DNA of 46,092 nucleotides from assembly GCF_003313505.1 (NCBI RefSeq), contig NZ_QMHO01000007.1, positions 75,396 through 121,487 of the forward strand, read 5' to 3'. Within the stretch, counting starts at the first letter, position 1, and every line of letters starts with the position of its first letter. A program made the translations under genes and the position numbers. Of the stretch, positions 1-9,727 are shown piece after piece. This DNA comes from Pedobacter nanyangensis (GTDB lineage: Bacteria > Bacteroidota > Bacteroidia > Sphingobacteriales > Sphingobacteriaceae). A model generated the notes under the pieces. That model saw only the letters and a program-made list of their open reading frames with translations, did not search any database and had not been told where the DNA came from.

Positions 1-566
1 TGGAATAGCATTAGTTCAACCAACATGGTTGCCATTTCTGCAACAGGAGCAACTAATTTTACGCCTCCGGCGGATGCTGCCCTATCTGCCAGCGGGCCTA
101 GTTTATTTAACCTGGTATTTAAAACTTTGGCAGAAACCCCTGAGATTACTGCCACCAATATAACTGATGGCTCTAAAACGGCCTATAGCCAAACATTGCC
201 AGCGGTAGTGTCGGGCCCATTTGTTAAACTACAGATATTACTCCCTGGTGAAACAGCCGCACCCAATACTGCTTCAGGAAAAACAGGCACACCAGATATC
301 CAAAATGCTGGTGCTCCATTTAACGTAGTGGTAAATGCGGTTGATGACAACTGGAACGTGGTGTCAACCGTTACGGATGAAGTAGCCATAACAAATGCCG
401 TTGCCTCAAATAATGCCTCATCGGTATTGCCATCAAACGCAAATTTAACCGCAGGTACCGGCACCTTTAGCGTTACCTTGAGAAGGGCTGATACCGATTA
501 CCAGCTGATAGCTTCTAACATTACTGAGCCGGCTATTTTGGCCAGCACCAGTGCCAATTTTGAGGT
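1..566 (+). repeat. Copy 1 of a 711-bp-period tandem duplication
   Basis: Bases 1-566 match 712-1277 with an offset of exactly 711 bp (237 codons). Only two differences were seen: C505/T1216, silent within the codon for leucine, and A535/G1246, Ile to Val. The repeat is in frame and contains about two PGET modules. Its left end is cut by the window edge. Confidence 0.95.
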
Positions 567-3500
567 GGCCTTAGGCGCCTTTACCAAATTGTTAATGGTA
601 ATGCCCGGAGAAACCTATGCACCGGGTACACCAACAGGAAAAACGGGAACCGCAACCGCACCGGTAGCTAACGTTGATTATACCGTAGCGGTGTACGGCG
701 TAGACGAATATTGGAATAGCATTAGTTCAACCAACATGGTTGCCATTTCTGCAACAGGAGCAACTAATTTTACGCCTCCGGCGGATGCTGCCCTATCTGC
801 CAGCGGGCCTAGTTTATTTAACCTGGTATTTAAAACTTTGGCAGAAACCCCTGAGATTACTGCCACCAATATAACTGATGGCTCTAAAACGGCCTATAGC
901 CAAACATTGCCAGCGGTAGTGTCGGGCCCATTTGTTAAACTACAGATATTACTCCCTGGTGAAACAGCCGCACCCAATACTGCTTCAGGAAAAACAGGCA
1001 CACCAGATATCCAAAATGCTGGTGCTCCATTTAACGTAGTGGTAAATGCGGTTGATGACAACTGGAACGTGGTGTCAACCGTTACGGATGAAGTAGCCAT
1101 AACAAATGCCGTTGCCTCAAATAATGCCTCATCGGTATTGCCATCAAACGCAAATTTAACCGCAGGTACCGGCACCTTTAGCGTTACCTTGAGAAGGGCT
1201 GATACCGATTACCAGTTGATAGCTTCTAACATTACTGAGCCGGCTGTTTTGGCCAGCACCAGTGCCAATTTTGAGGTAAACAGGGGCGAATTTACAAAAC
1301 TGCTTATTACCCTGCCTGGAGAAACTTACGCTCCGGGAACACTTACAGGTAATGTGGGAAGCGCAGCTGCCCAGCCCGCAGGTGGAAACATCTCGTTTGA
1401 GGTAAGAGCTGTAGATGATAATTGGAATTTCGTAAATAACGTAACCGACGTGGTGCAATTGACCACAACAGATGTAACAGGTTCATTTACTACCAATAAC
1501 CTGCCACTTTCAGCAGGTACAGGAACTTTTACGGCAACGTTAAGAGCTGCTGGAAATACACATACCATTACCGTAAACGATGTGACAGATAATACCAAAA
1601 CATCTTTTACGACCAATCCAATTACAATAACTGCCGGAGACTTTGAAAAATTAGTTTTGGTATTGCCCGGAGAAACTGCGGTGCAAGGAATTCCAGCGGG
1701 AAAAACCGGAACGCCAAATAGTCAAGTTGCCGGGCAGCCTTTCAGCATATTTGTAAAAGCTGTAGACGCTTACGGAAACACCGTTACTACGGTTAATGAC
1801 ATCGTTTCTTTTACAGCCACCAATGATATTTATGCGCAGCTACCTCCAAACACCGCATTAATTAATGGTACTTTAAATTCATTTGCAACCTATCGTATTG
1901 GAAGTTCCGCTAATGACCGGGCACTAACCGTGTCAAACGTTACTGACAATACCAAAACCGCAAGCCAAAGTCCTAACTTTGTAGTAAACATTGGTCCTTA
2001 TGCGGGTTTGCTGATTGTACTTCCTGGCGAAACTTACCTTGCCGGGTCCCCTAATGGAAAAACTGGTTTGCCGGCCAACCAAGCTATCGGAACTTCATTC
2101 AATATCACTGTAAGAGCGGTAGATATTGCCTGGAATACCATTTTAGGCATTACAGATGAAGTTGGAATTACCTCTAATGATCCTTCGGCAGTTTTGCCGG
2201 CAAACACCGCTTTGATAGATGGTGTAAATACGGGCATTCCAGTAACACTAAACTCCGCAAGTGTATCTACCAAGCTTACTGCAACCAATGTAACCGATGG
2301 TACTAAAACACCTTATACAACAGGGAACATTACCGTGGTGGGAGCAAGTGCTGCCAACGATTATTTCAGGAGTGCCGTACTATCGGGTGATTGGAGTAAT
2401 TCCGCAAGTTGGGAAAGCTCATCAAACAATACCACTTGGCAACCTTCAACCCAGGCTCCTACAATTGCTTCGAGGGGCATTGTAGTTAGAAACACCCATA
2501 CCATCAATATCACCGATAACCTTAGCATTGATGACGTGGTAGTTGAAAGCGGTGCACAGGTAAATCTTAACGGGGGAACCCTGACCATTAATAATGGTGC
2601 GGCTGCCGTAGATTTTCTGTTAGAAGGAACCCTCGTGAACAACGCCCGTCCCATCGTAAATACAGGAAGTACCTTGCAAGTTGTTGACGGAGGTAAATAT
2701 CGGCACAATTTCACCGTTTCTTCTGGTACTATTCCAAACCTTTTATGGGAATATGGCTCCATCTGCGAGGTTTCGGGTTACACCACTTATAACGGAACGG
2801 TAGCGGGCAGTGGCCAAACCTTTTCTAATTTTGTATGGAATGCTACCGCACAAACTTCGGGAAGCACACCTGTTTTAAGTGACGCTTTTTCGGCAGACAA
2901 TCTTACCGTTGTTTCTACAGGGGCAGGTGCCTTAAGTATTGATTTTGCGATAGTATATGGCAATTATACCCAAACAGGAGGTACATTGTTAATTAGCCAA
3001 GGCTTAAATGTATCAGGTAACTTTGCTTTTAATGGAGGTGTTTTCACTCCTTCGGCCAATAGTATTGTTACTTTTGATGGAATTTCAGCACAAGAACTAT
3101 CTACCACTTCAACAGTTAGGTTCCCTTATGTGATATTTACCAATAATGCTACCAAATCATTGGGATCTGGAAACTTTGAAATTACGCCAACAGGGGTGTT
3201 GATACTGGATCCGGGAACCAATTTGGAGGCAAACGGCCATTTAACCTTAACGTCAAATGCTTCAAGTTCAGCACGTGTTGAGGCCATTCCTTCAAGTTCG
3301 GCAATTATAGGGAATGTAAAGGTACGAAGGTTCCTTACCGGAGGCGATAAAGCCATTTATAGAACCTATAGAATGTTATCATCACCAATTTATGATAACG
3401 GGAACGCTTCAAACAGAACCTATAACTATACGCAGTTTATCAATAACATGATCGTTACAGGTGCTGGTGGCGCTACAAACGGTTTCGACCCATCTGCCAA

Positions 3501-5076
3501 TAACTCACCCAGCGCTTGGACTTATGAGTCGAATGATTATGTACCGCTGGCTAACATCAACACGCCAATTTCCGTAGGTAGAGGCGCTTATCTGTTCTAT
3601 CGTGGCGATAGGTCGAATTTTACCGACAAAATAACACCGCCTTTTATTGATCCAGAGAGTTTTGCCATGACCTACGAGGGTACGTTGAACCAGCAGGATG
3701 TAAATGTTCCGCTTTCAAGCGGCTATAACCTGGTAGGCAATCCTTACGCCTCCAGCATCGATTGGAACTCGGCAGGTATCTTAAAAAACCAACTGCTTAA
3801 CAATGTGATCAGAATTTGGAACCCAGCTACCAAAAGCTATGCCACTTACGATGGCTCGGTTGGCGTTCCAGCGGGTGTGGGTAGCAACATTATCCCTGCA
3901 GGACAAGGTTTCTTTGTACAATCGGCAAGTGCCTCAGGTAGCTTAACCTTTACTGAGAATGCCAAAGTTGGCACCCAGGCACCAGTCTTGTTAATGTCAG
4001 CGCCAGCTCGCGATAGGCTAGCCCTGCAAAAGGTTTCCGTAGCACCTAGCGCAAACGTTACAGCAGCCGTACCACGTACCGAGTTAAGGCTAACGCTTAA
4101 AAACCAAGATAATCAATTTGAAGAGGAAACCGCCGTGCTGTTCCAGTCAGGAAAAGCAGCCCAGTTCAACGTTGCCGAAGATGTTTCCTACATCAAGGAT
4201 TCAAGAGAGCAGAAAGTGTTCCTATCTAGTTTGTCGAGTGATAGCAGGAAGCTGGTAATCAACTATATGCCAGAAATCAGCGAAAGTTCACAAGTTAAAT
4301 TTGATATCGATAAGCTGAATGGAAATGGTAATTACCAATTGCAGGTAAAATATAAAGACGTACCGGCGGGCTATTTAGTGAAACTTAATGATAACCTTTT
4401 GGGAACCACCACCAATATGCCAAACGGCGGCACACATACTTTCAGCGTTGATATCAACAACACCGCAAGTTATGGTGCCGATAGGTTCAGCGTTTCTTTC
4501 GAGAACTCGGGCGTGCTTCCGGTAACTTACGCTTCGTTTGCAGTTGCCAAAGTTAGCCAGGGGGTATCGGTAAAATGGAAAACACTTATCGAATCTAATA
4601 ACAGCAAATTTGTGGTAGAAAGAGCAAGCGACGATCGTAAATACGTACAATTGCACACCGAGCCAGCCAAGGGCAACAACTCTAGCTATGCTTTCATCGA
4701 TAAAAACCCGCTAATTGGCAACAACTATTACAGGTTATTGCAAATAGACAACAACGGTGCAGAAAACCCAACCCAGCCACAGGTAATCAACTACAATGGC
4801 GAAGTTAACGGAACACTTGACATTGTTGGTATTTTCCCTAACCCGGTAGTTTCAAGCTTTACCGTTAAATACAATGGAAGTTTAAAAGCCAATCAGCAAA
4901 CCCTTAAAATCGTAAATGCAACCGGACAAGTGCTGTTGAGCAAAACCGTAGCCAGAGCCAATTTATTGGAAGGCCAGGAGTTTGATATCGCAAACTACGC
5001 TTCGGGGCTTTACATCGTAGAGGTGTACGAAAACGGCAACCAACGAGTGGGGCAAACCAAATTGGTAAAACAATAA
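1..5076 (+). CDS. Giant T9SS-secreted adhesin-like surface protein, 5' truncated
   Basis: The frame is open from base 1 (codons W-N-S-I) to the stop at 5074-5076, so the signal peptide and an unknown N-terminal portion are missing; about 1691 residues remain. The first ~770 residues are six or so modules of ~118 residues, each carrying a PGET signature, then GKTG, then AVD..WN. Around residues 780-930 is a stretch with GDWSNSASWESS followed by short beta-strand repeats, resembling G8/beta-helix regions of Bacteroidota surface proteins. Residues ~1090-1330 hold a region with the GNPYASSIDW motif that often precedes sorting tails. Residues ~1500-1600 look Fn3-like (VKWKTLIESNNSKFVVER). The last ~80 residues, from IFPNPV to LVKQ, match the T9SS type A sorting tail. 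An extracellular, probably adhesive role is inferred; no catalytic motif is visible. A strong terminator follows. Confidence 0.9.
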   Translation, partial: WNSISSTNMVAISATGATNFTPPADAALSASGPSLFNLVFKTLAETPEITATNITDGSKTAYSQTLPAVVSGPFVKLQILLPGETAAPNTASGKTGTPDIQNAGAPFNVVVNAVDDNWNVVSTVTDEVAITNAVASNNASSVLPSNANLTAGTGTFSVTLRRADTDYQLIASNITEPAILASTSANFEVALGAFTKLLMVMPGETYAPGTPTGKTGTATAPVANVDYTVAVYGVDEYWNSISSTNMVAISATGATNFTPPADAALSASGPSLFNLVFKTLAETPEITATNITDGSKTAYSQTLPAVVSGPFVKLQILLPGETAAPNTASGKTGTPDIQNAGAPFNVVVNAVDDNWNVVSTVTDEVAITNAVASNNASSVLPSNANLTAGTGTFSVTLRRADTDYQLIASNITEPAVLASTSANFEVNRGEFTKLLITLPGETYAPGTLTGNVGSAAAQPAGGNISFEVRAVDDNWNFVNNVTDVVQLTTTDVTGSFTTNNLPLSAGTGTFTATLRAAGNTHTITVNDVTDNTKTSFTTNPITITAGDFEKLVLVLPGETAVQGIPAGKTGTPNSQVAGQPFSIFVKAVDAYGNTVTTVNDIVSFTATNDIYAQLPPNTALINGTLNSFATYRIGSSANDRALTVSNVTDNTKTASQSPNFVVNIGPYAGLLIVLPGETYLAGSPNGKTGLPANQAIGTSFNITVRAVDIAWNTILGITDEVGITSNDPSAVLPANTALIDGVNTGIPVTLNSASVSTKLTATNVTDGTKTPYTTGNITVVGASAANDYFRSAVLSGDWSNSASWESSSNNTTWQPSTQAPTIASRGIVVRNTHTINITDNLSIDDVVVESGAQVNLNGGTLTINNGAAAVDFLLEGTLVNNARPIVNTGSTLQVVDGGKYRHNFTVSSGTIPNLLWEYGSICEVSGYTTYNGTVAGSGQTFSNFVWNATAQTSGSTPVLSDAFSADNLTVVSTGAGALSIDFAIVYGNYTQTGGTLLISQGLNVSGNFAFNGGVFTPSANSIVTFDGISAQELSTTSTVRFPYVIFTNNATKSLGSGNFEITPTGVLILDPGTNLEANGHLTLTSNASSSARVEAIPSSSAIIGNVKVRRFLTGGDKAIYRTYRMLSSPIYDNGNASNRTYNYTQFINNMIVTGAGGATNGFDPSANNSPSAWTYESNDYVPLANINTPISVGRGAYLFYRGDRSNFTDKITPPFIDPESFAMTYEGTLNQQDVNVPLSSGYNLVGNPYASSIDWNSAGILKNQLLNNVIRIWNPATKSYATYDGSVGVPAGVGSNIIPAGQGFFVQSASASGSLTFTENAKVGTQAPVLLMSAPARDRLALQKVSVAPSANVTAAVPRTELRLTLKNQDNQFEEETAVLFQSGKAAQFNVAEDVSYIKDSREQKVFLSSLSSDSRKLVINYMPEISESSQVKFDIDKLNGNGNYQLQVKYKDVPAGYLVKLNDNLLGTTTNMPNGGTHTFSVDINNTASYGADRFSVSFENSGVLPVTYASFAVAKVSQGVSVKWKTLIESNNSKFVVERASDDRKYVQLHTEPAKGNNSSYAFIDKNPLIGNNYYRLLQIDNNGAENPTQPQVINYNGEVNGTLDIVGIFPNPVVSSFTVKYNGSLKANQQTLKIVNATGQVLLSKTVARANLLEGQEFDIANYASGLYIVEVYENGNQRVGQTKLVKQ
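712..1277 (+). repeat. Copy 2 of the 711-bp-period tandem duplication
   Basis: This is the second copy of the in-frame duplication, diverging abruptly after TTTTGAGGT at 1277. Later modules (from about 1278 to 2340) show the same protein pattern but are well diverged at DNA level. The exact copy is therefore recent compared with the older module expansion. Confidence 0.95.
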
Positions 5077-5099
5077 AGCCATTTGTAACAATAAACACC

Positions 5100-5130
5100 A
5101 AAGGGAATGTCATAAGGCATTCCCTTTTTT
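5100..5130 (+). terminator. Rho-independent terminator of the T9SS adhesin gene
   Basis: A 10-bp perfect stem, AAAGGGAATG paired with CATTCCCTTT around an 8-nt loop, is followed by a T run. It starts 23 bp after the stop codon. Confidence 0.85.
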
Positions 5131-5195
5131 GCTTGAAAAGATAGGGAAATCAATCTCCGTCATTCAATTCAGGCAAGCCCTTCTTTCCGCTATAT

Positions 5196-5220
5196 CTTTT
5201 GCAGCTGCGCTGTGCAAAAG
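5196..5220. repeat. REP-like palindrome in convergent intergenic region
   Basis: CTTTTGCA and TGCAAAAG form a perfect 8-bp inverted repeat around a 9-nt GC-rich loop. No T run follows, so it does not look like a terminator. The flanks (TTCTTTCCGCTATAT before, GATGCCGCTGCAAT after) resemble dispersed palindromic elements that I recall from Sphingobacteriaceae intergenic regions. That resemblance is from memory. Confidence 0.45.
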
Positions 5221-5314
5221 GATGCCGCTGCAATAAGGTTTAACCTGCCAATACAGTACAAATGGCCAAATGGTAGTTCAGGCGGCCACTACACTAGAGC
5301 GCACTTTGGAGTGG

Positions 5315-8300
5315 TTAAATTACAATGATCTTTTCAGCATACACCTTGTCGCCCACTTTAATGCTTAGGATATAAGTTCCGGCAGCTAGCTTTGAAACAT
5401 CCACCTCTTCCATGAGCGTACCCGCACGTAGGCCCTTGCTTTGTTCGTACACCCTTTGCCCAATCACATTGGCTATACTTATCGTTACTGGTTTAGCCTC
5501 GGGTACCTCAAAAGCCACTGTGAGTATTTTTGATACAGGAACCGGGAATACCTTAAGCTTAATTTCATTGTCGTTTTGATCATTGGGCAGGTAGAGCAGC
5601 TCACTTGAAAAAGAAGTACAGCTGTTGCCAAAACTCACCAAAACCTGATATCTCCCTGGTGTAGTTGGCTGAAAAATTTGGGAAGTTGCGCCATCAATTT
5701 TAGCACCATTTAAGTACCATTGGTTGCCCGTGGCCGAACTTGAAACCAAACTATTTCCTGTTTTACTTATTGATACGGTGGTTAATGGCACCTCAGCTCT
5801 TTGGTTGGCAAGGCAACCAAAGGCCTTAACCTTAAGGTCGTAAAAATAGTAGTAATACGCATGCGGGCCGGTTGCATCATTTCCGATGATATTGAATACG
5901 TCAAGCTGAGAGCTAAGCGGATAAATAGATCTTGGTACCGTGTTGTTCCTAAAAATAGTTGCGCCATCCTCGTACGCGGCATGAATGCTATAATTGCCAG
6001 CAACGGGAATTTTGAGGTTTAAGGTGTACACCTGCCCCTGATCTGTTAAATCGTCCTCAGCCGGGCCATCTACAGGAGTACTTCTTGTGGCAGTTACCTT
6101 AACGGTGCTACTGGATATCTCCATACCCTGGCTGTTCTTAATGTAAAACCTAATTGTTCCCGAATGGCCAATATATAAGCGGGCGCTTTCCAAAATGGTT
6201 GGCGCAAAAGTACGTATAAGCACGCCTCCACTTGTTTGCAGGTAAGAACCTCCCCCCAATCTGGTTTCGTATTTGTTTTTGGGGCCAAAGGTGCTGCTAT
6301 ATTCATTTAAGCCTGCGTAAAACTTGCCATTATTTGGTGCGGTAGCGGTGCTGGTATTATTGCCATAAGCAAATGGAGTGGTTTCGGTAGCATCCTTATA
6401 CCAATAAATAACACCATCACCATTGCCGGTTAATTGATACTGTTTGCTATCGCTGCAATAAAAAGCAGTTTGGTCGCTCACGCTGGGCACTAAAGCAATT
6501 TGCGTGACCAAACTTTGCTCATTGTTGGTAGAAATTGGATCGGTAGCTAGGTTGGTTTTAGCGGTTAAGGTGTACGTTTTGCCGTGCTGGGTACCGTAAG
6601 ATCCAGTTAGGGTAAATTCTCTTTCTTCAGAAGGCTTAATGGTATGGGTGAAAACGTCATTTAACGTAGCTACAGTAGTATTCCCGTCTTTTACCGTAAC
6701 GCTTACTGGAATATTGGAAATATTCTGGGTCCCAAAATTTCGGATCACTACACTAACCGTTTGTTGAGGGGTAGCACAGTTAGTTAAAGGTTCCTTAATG
6801 GCGGTAACCCCAACATCTGTGGTAAGGTTTAGGAACTTCACCCGATAATCCTGTGTTTCGCCCTTTGCGTAGTTGCCACAGGCTGATACCATGGCGGCAT
6901 CATTGGTTTCCGACAGTACCACTCGCAACAACGAAAAGTTGTTTACACTCACGGTTGCAGGTACGGTAATGTTGGCAGTAAACAGTCCAGAGGCACTGAT
7001 GACATGACTAACAGCAACCAGTTCGTTGGCATCATTAAAGTCGCCATCGGCGTTCCAATCGATAAACACTTTGGCAATCTTGTTGCTATTATTTCCACAG
7101 GTACCAAGTGAAATATTTAGGGGATAGGTTTTCGCTTTTTCTAGCTCAATGGTCTGCTGGGTGAAATCTTGGTAAGACGTACATCCCGCCGATGCGGTAT
7201 AATTGATGTTGGCAAAACTAAAGCTGTTTATTTTCGAGTCATTGGACGATGTTGGCATTGAGCTGCAATAAGGATTTCCACCAATTCCGGTAACCACTAA
7301 CGAATAGGCTTGGGCCCCTCTTTGCAAGGTGCCTTTGTGGCTAATGGTAAGGGTATAGGTTTTGCCTGGCACGGCATTGGCAATGTAAACCTGCTCAACG
7401 TTATCCCTAAAGTTATCGCCTTTTGTGGCGGCAGCAGATGGATTTGCCGGATCTAAAATCCAGGGGAAGAATGTATCTGTTCCATCGCTGGCCCTCATGT
7501 CCAAATCATTGACCAATCTCAACGTTGGATTGTTCAGGGCATTGGCAACGGGTATTACATCAATTTCAGGGTCTGTCCAGCAAATGGTAGCAATCACCGG
7601 GCCGTCACCAGAGGCTACAATGTTAAATGTCTCGCTAGCGCCTTGGGCTAATACGCGTTCGGCAATCATGCTTTTTGCTCCGTTATTCAAAATTGCTTTT
7701 GCGGCGCTCTCGGTATTCATTAAACCCCAACCGAAAATATAATCTGGTCCGGGAGCAACACCGGCTTCACTTGCCGTAGCTATGGTTAGTCCTTTTAACG
7801 TAGCAGCACGCATGAAAGCGCTATTTTTCTGATCGTAAAGTTCTTGCAGTAATGCCAGTGACCCGGTTACACTTGGCGCCGACATGGAGGTGCCTGAATA
7901 GGTCGTATAGGCATCATTACTGGTATTGCTGGTAGAGGTTACGCTTACGCCATCGGCCGCAATATCAGGCTTAATCCTGCCATCGTCTGTGGGGCCCCAA
8001 GCACTGAACGAAGAAATGGTGATGTCATTTGGCGTTACCGTGCCGTAAGGTAGTGGGTTTACCGCGGCCACCGTCATAATGTTTTTGGCTACAGCATAAG
8101 TGCCTAATATATCATAGCCATCATTGTTGGATATGCCTTCTGGCCGTGGACCAGCATTTACCAAACTACCGCTGGCGTTAAACCTGTAATAAGTTGAGCC
8201 AACGGGTGGGCCATTGTCGTTACGATAGTTTCCGGCCGATTTAACAGGTAAGTAAAACGGAGCGTTGTAGCAAATCCTGTCCCATTCCTTTGCATCACTA

Positions 8301-9049
8301 TCGTAGTAACCAAATTTATAGTCTTCATTGGCTCCCGCCTGTCCTCTAAATTCCCATCGGTAGGGTATGGCGTTTGTATTTTCGTACCACCCGGCAATTG
8401 CCCCGTACGAGTGGTTGGAAAGCAATAAGGAGGCCGCATAATTTGACATTTCGGAGTTGTCATTGTTGAAATCAAAAGAAAGCAGCTTCGGCAGTCCAAA
8501 TGCCATCCCTTTTGCGTTGGGATTTTTGCCCATGGCCATAATGGTTCCAGCAACATGGGTAGCATGGGTAGAACTGCCGCTAACTCCATCCTTTACTTCC
8601 ACACGGTTGTTTTGAAATTCGATATGCGAAGTTAAAACCGCACCTCCGTCCCAAATAGCAATTTTGTCGGTGGGCAGGGTGCTCCCGCTTAAGTTAAGTC
8701 CTAAAGAACCACCCGTATAAAGTCTGTTGGTGTTAATGGTAGCCGCAGAAATGGAATTGTTTTCTGTGATTTTATACAACGGCATGCCAAAATCGTCTAC
8801 GCCCTGCAGGGTAAACACTTTTCCTTCTTTTGTGATGCCAAATGTTTCCCAGCCTTTTTCTAGGGCCAATGAAAATGCCCGGGTTAATTTTGCGTTCTCC
8901 ACCTTTTCCAGTGTAGCGGCATTTTCCTTTAAAAACGCAGTATTGGTTTGGTTGCGCTGATTAGCTTGGGCAAGCGAATAAAGAGGTAGATAGCTGAATA
9001 TTCCGGTATAAATCAAGAGCGACAATCCTAGCTTAAGGTTGCGGGGCAT
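5315..9049 (-). CDS. Secreted S8 subtilisin-like serine protease with GEVED, CARDB and T9SS tail
   Basis: This is a surface or secreted endopeptidase. The frame extends to 9091, but I chose the Met at 9049 because it directly begins a good signal peptide (MPRNLKLG.., hydrophobic core, cleavage after YSLAQ). From that start the protein is 1244 aa. The catalytic triad is visible: Asp134 (AIWDGG), His162 (STHATHVAGT) and Ser388 (SGTSMSAPSV), with oxyanion Asn274 (SAGN). A C-terminal jelly-roll with CWTDP and NDLDM follows at ~475-590, as in KP-43-type subtilases. Next come a GEVED domain (~660-740, FIDWNADGDF, GETQDYRV), a CARDB-like Ig domain (~745-850), and more beta-rich sequence. The T9SS type A tail runs from VFPVPV to the end (~1165-1244). 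It is transcribed divergently from the small lipoprotein gene, with 58 bp between the starts. Substrate unknown. Confidence 0.92.
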   Translation of the reverse strand: MPRNLKLGLSLLIYTGIFSYLPLYSLAQANQRNQTNTAFLKENAATLEKVENAKLTRAFSLALEKGWETFGITKEGKVFTLQGVDDFGMPLYKITENNSISAATINTNRLYTGGSLGLNLSGSTLPTDKIAIWDGGAVLTSHIEFQNNRVEVKDGVSGSSTHATHVAGTIMAMGKNPNAKGMAFGLPKLLSFDFNNDNSEMSNYAASLLLSNHSYGAIAGWYENTNAIPYRWEFRGQAGANEDYKFGYYDSDAKEWDRICYNAPFYLPVKSAGNYRNDNGPPVGSTYYRFNASGSLVNAGPRPEGISNNDGYDILGTYAVAKNIMTVAAVNPLPYGTVTPNDITISSFSAWGPTDDGRIKPDIAADGVSVTSTSNTSNDAYTTYSGTSMSAPSVTGSLALLQELYDQKNSAFMRAATLKGLTIATASEAGVAPGPDYIFGWGLMNTESAAKAILNNGAKSMIAERVLAQGASETFNIVASGDGPVIATICWTDPEIDVIPVANALNNPTLRLVNDLDMRASDGTDTFFPWILDPANPSAAATKGDNFRDNVEQVYIANAVPGKTYTLTISHKGTLQRGAQAYSLVVTGIGGNPYCSSMPTSSNDSKINSFSFANINYTASAGCTSYQDFTQQTIELEKAKTYPLNISLGTCGNNSNKIAKVFIDWNADGDFNDANELVAVSHVISASGLFTANITVPATVSVNNFSLLRVVLSETNDAAMVSACGNYAKGETQDYRVKFLNLTTDVGVTAIKEPLTNCATPQQTVSVVIRNFGTQNISNIPVSVTVKDGNTTVATLNDVFTHTIKPSEEREFTLTGSYGTQHGKTYTLTAKTNLATDPISTNNEQSLVTQIALVPSVSDQTAFYCSDSKQYQLTGNGDGVIYWYKDATETTPFAYGNNTSTATAPNNGKFYAGLNEYSSTFGPKNKYETRLGGGSYLQTSGGVLIRTFAPTILESARLYIGHSGTIRFYIKNSQGMEISSSTVKVTATRSTPVDGPAEDDLTDQGQVYTLNLKIPVAGNYSIHAAYEDGATIFRNNTVPRSIYPLSSQLDVFNIIGNDATGPHAYYYYFYDLKVKAFGCLANQRAEVPLTTVSISKTGNSLVSSSATGNQWYLNGAKIDGATSQIFQPTTPGRYQVLVSFGNSCTSFSSELLYLPNDQNDNEIKLKVFPVPVSKILTVAFEVPEAKPVTISIANVIGQRVYEQSKGLRAGTLMEEVDVSKLAAGTYILSIKVGDKVYAEKIIVI

Positions 9050-9107
9050 AATTTTAATAAATCTAAATAAATGATTATTTTGAAGCCACAATTTTAAGCA
9101 TAATTAG

Positions 9108-9572
9108 ATGACTTCCATTAAAAATATAGTAATTTTATGTTTAGCGCTATTGTTTGTGAACTGCACATTACAAAGCAAATCAAAACCAGCGATTGCACAA
9201 GGCATATACGGCCACGTTTATTGGGTACAGGGGAATATGATGCCATCGCCAGATGAGCCAAGAGCAAGTGTGGGAAAACCGATTGAACGGCAAATCAATA
9301 TCTATGAGGTTGTTGCGTTTAAAGATGTGGAAGGGCAGGCTCCACTGTTCTCAAAAATTAATGCCATATTGGTGAAAACGGTAAAATCTAACTCCCAAGG
9401 GTTTTATAGCTGCGAACTGCCGCCTGGTAAATATTCCATTTTTACCGTAGAGGAAAAAAGCAGTTATTTTGCTAATAGTTTTAATGGTGAAGGCGAAGTT
9501 AATGCCGTTGAAATTGTGGCAGAGAAAAAGGTTAAGCTGGATATCAGTATCAATTATAAAGCGGCTTACTGA
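9108..9572 (+). CDS. Small predicted lipoprotein, carboxypeptidase-regulatory-like fold
   Basis: 154 aa. The N-terminus is a hydrophobic signal ending in LLFVNC, so Cys19 is a plausible lipidation site, although Asn at -1 is not the commonest lipobox residue. The mature part contains GIYGHVYWVQGNMMP, then SNSQGFYSCELPPGKYSIF and a beta-strand-rich end. The GxY.G.V...G and G.F...LPPGKYS patterns resemble carboxypeptidase-regulatory-like or SpaA-like beta-sandwich domains. The gene is divergent from the T9SS subtilase and may share its promoter region. A role in envelope biology is inferred from the signal only. No enzymatic motif is seen. Confidence 0.7.
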   Translation: MTSIKNIVILCLALLFVNCTLQSKSKPAIAQGIYGHVYWVQGNMMPSPDEPRASVGKPIERQINIYEVVAFKDVEGQAPLFSKINAILVKTVKSNSQGFYSCELPPGKYSIFTVEEKSSYFANSFNGEGEVNAVEIVAEKKVKLDISINYKAAY

Positions 9573-9727
9573 ATGTAGGCCTTGATGCGTTGGTAATAAA
9601 CTGATTGTTAGAGCTGTAAAGAGTGATTTTTATCAGAAAAATTCTTTTTTTCAATTAAAAAAATCTATAATTGCAGTCATATTTGTATAAACTACATCTG
9701 GTTGACTATTTATAATTGATAATATTT

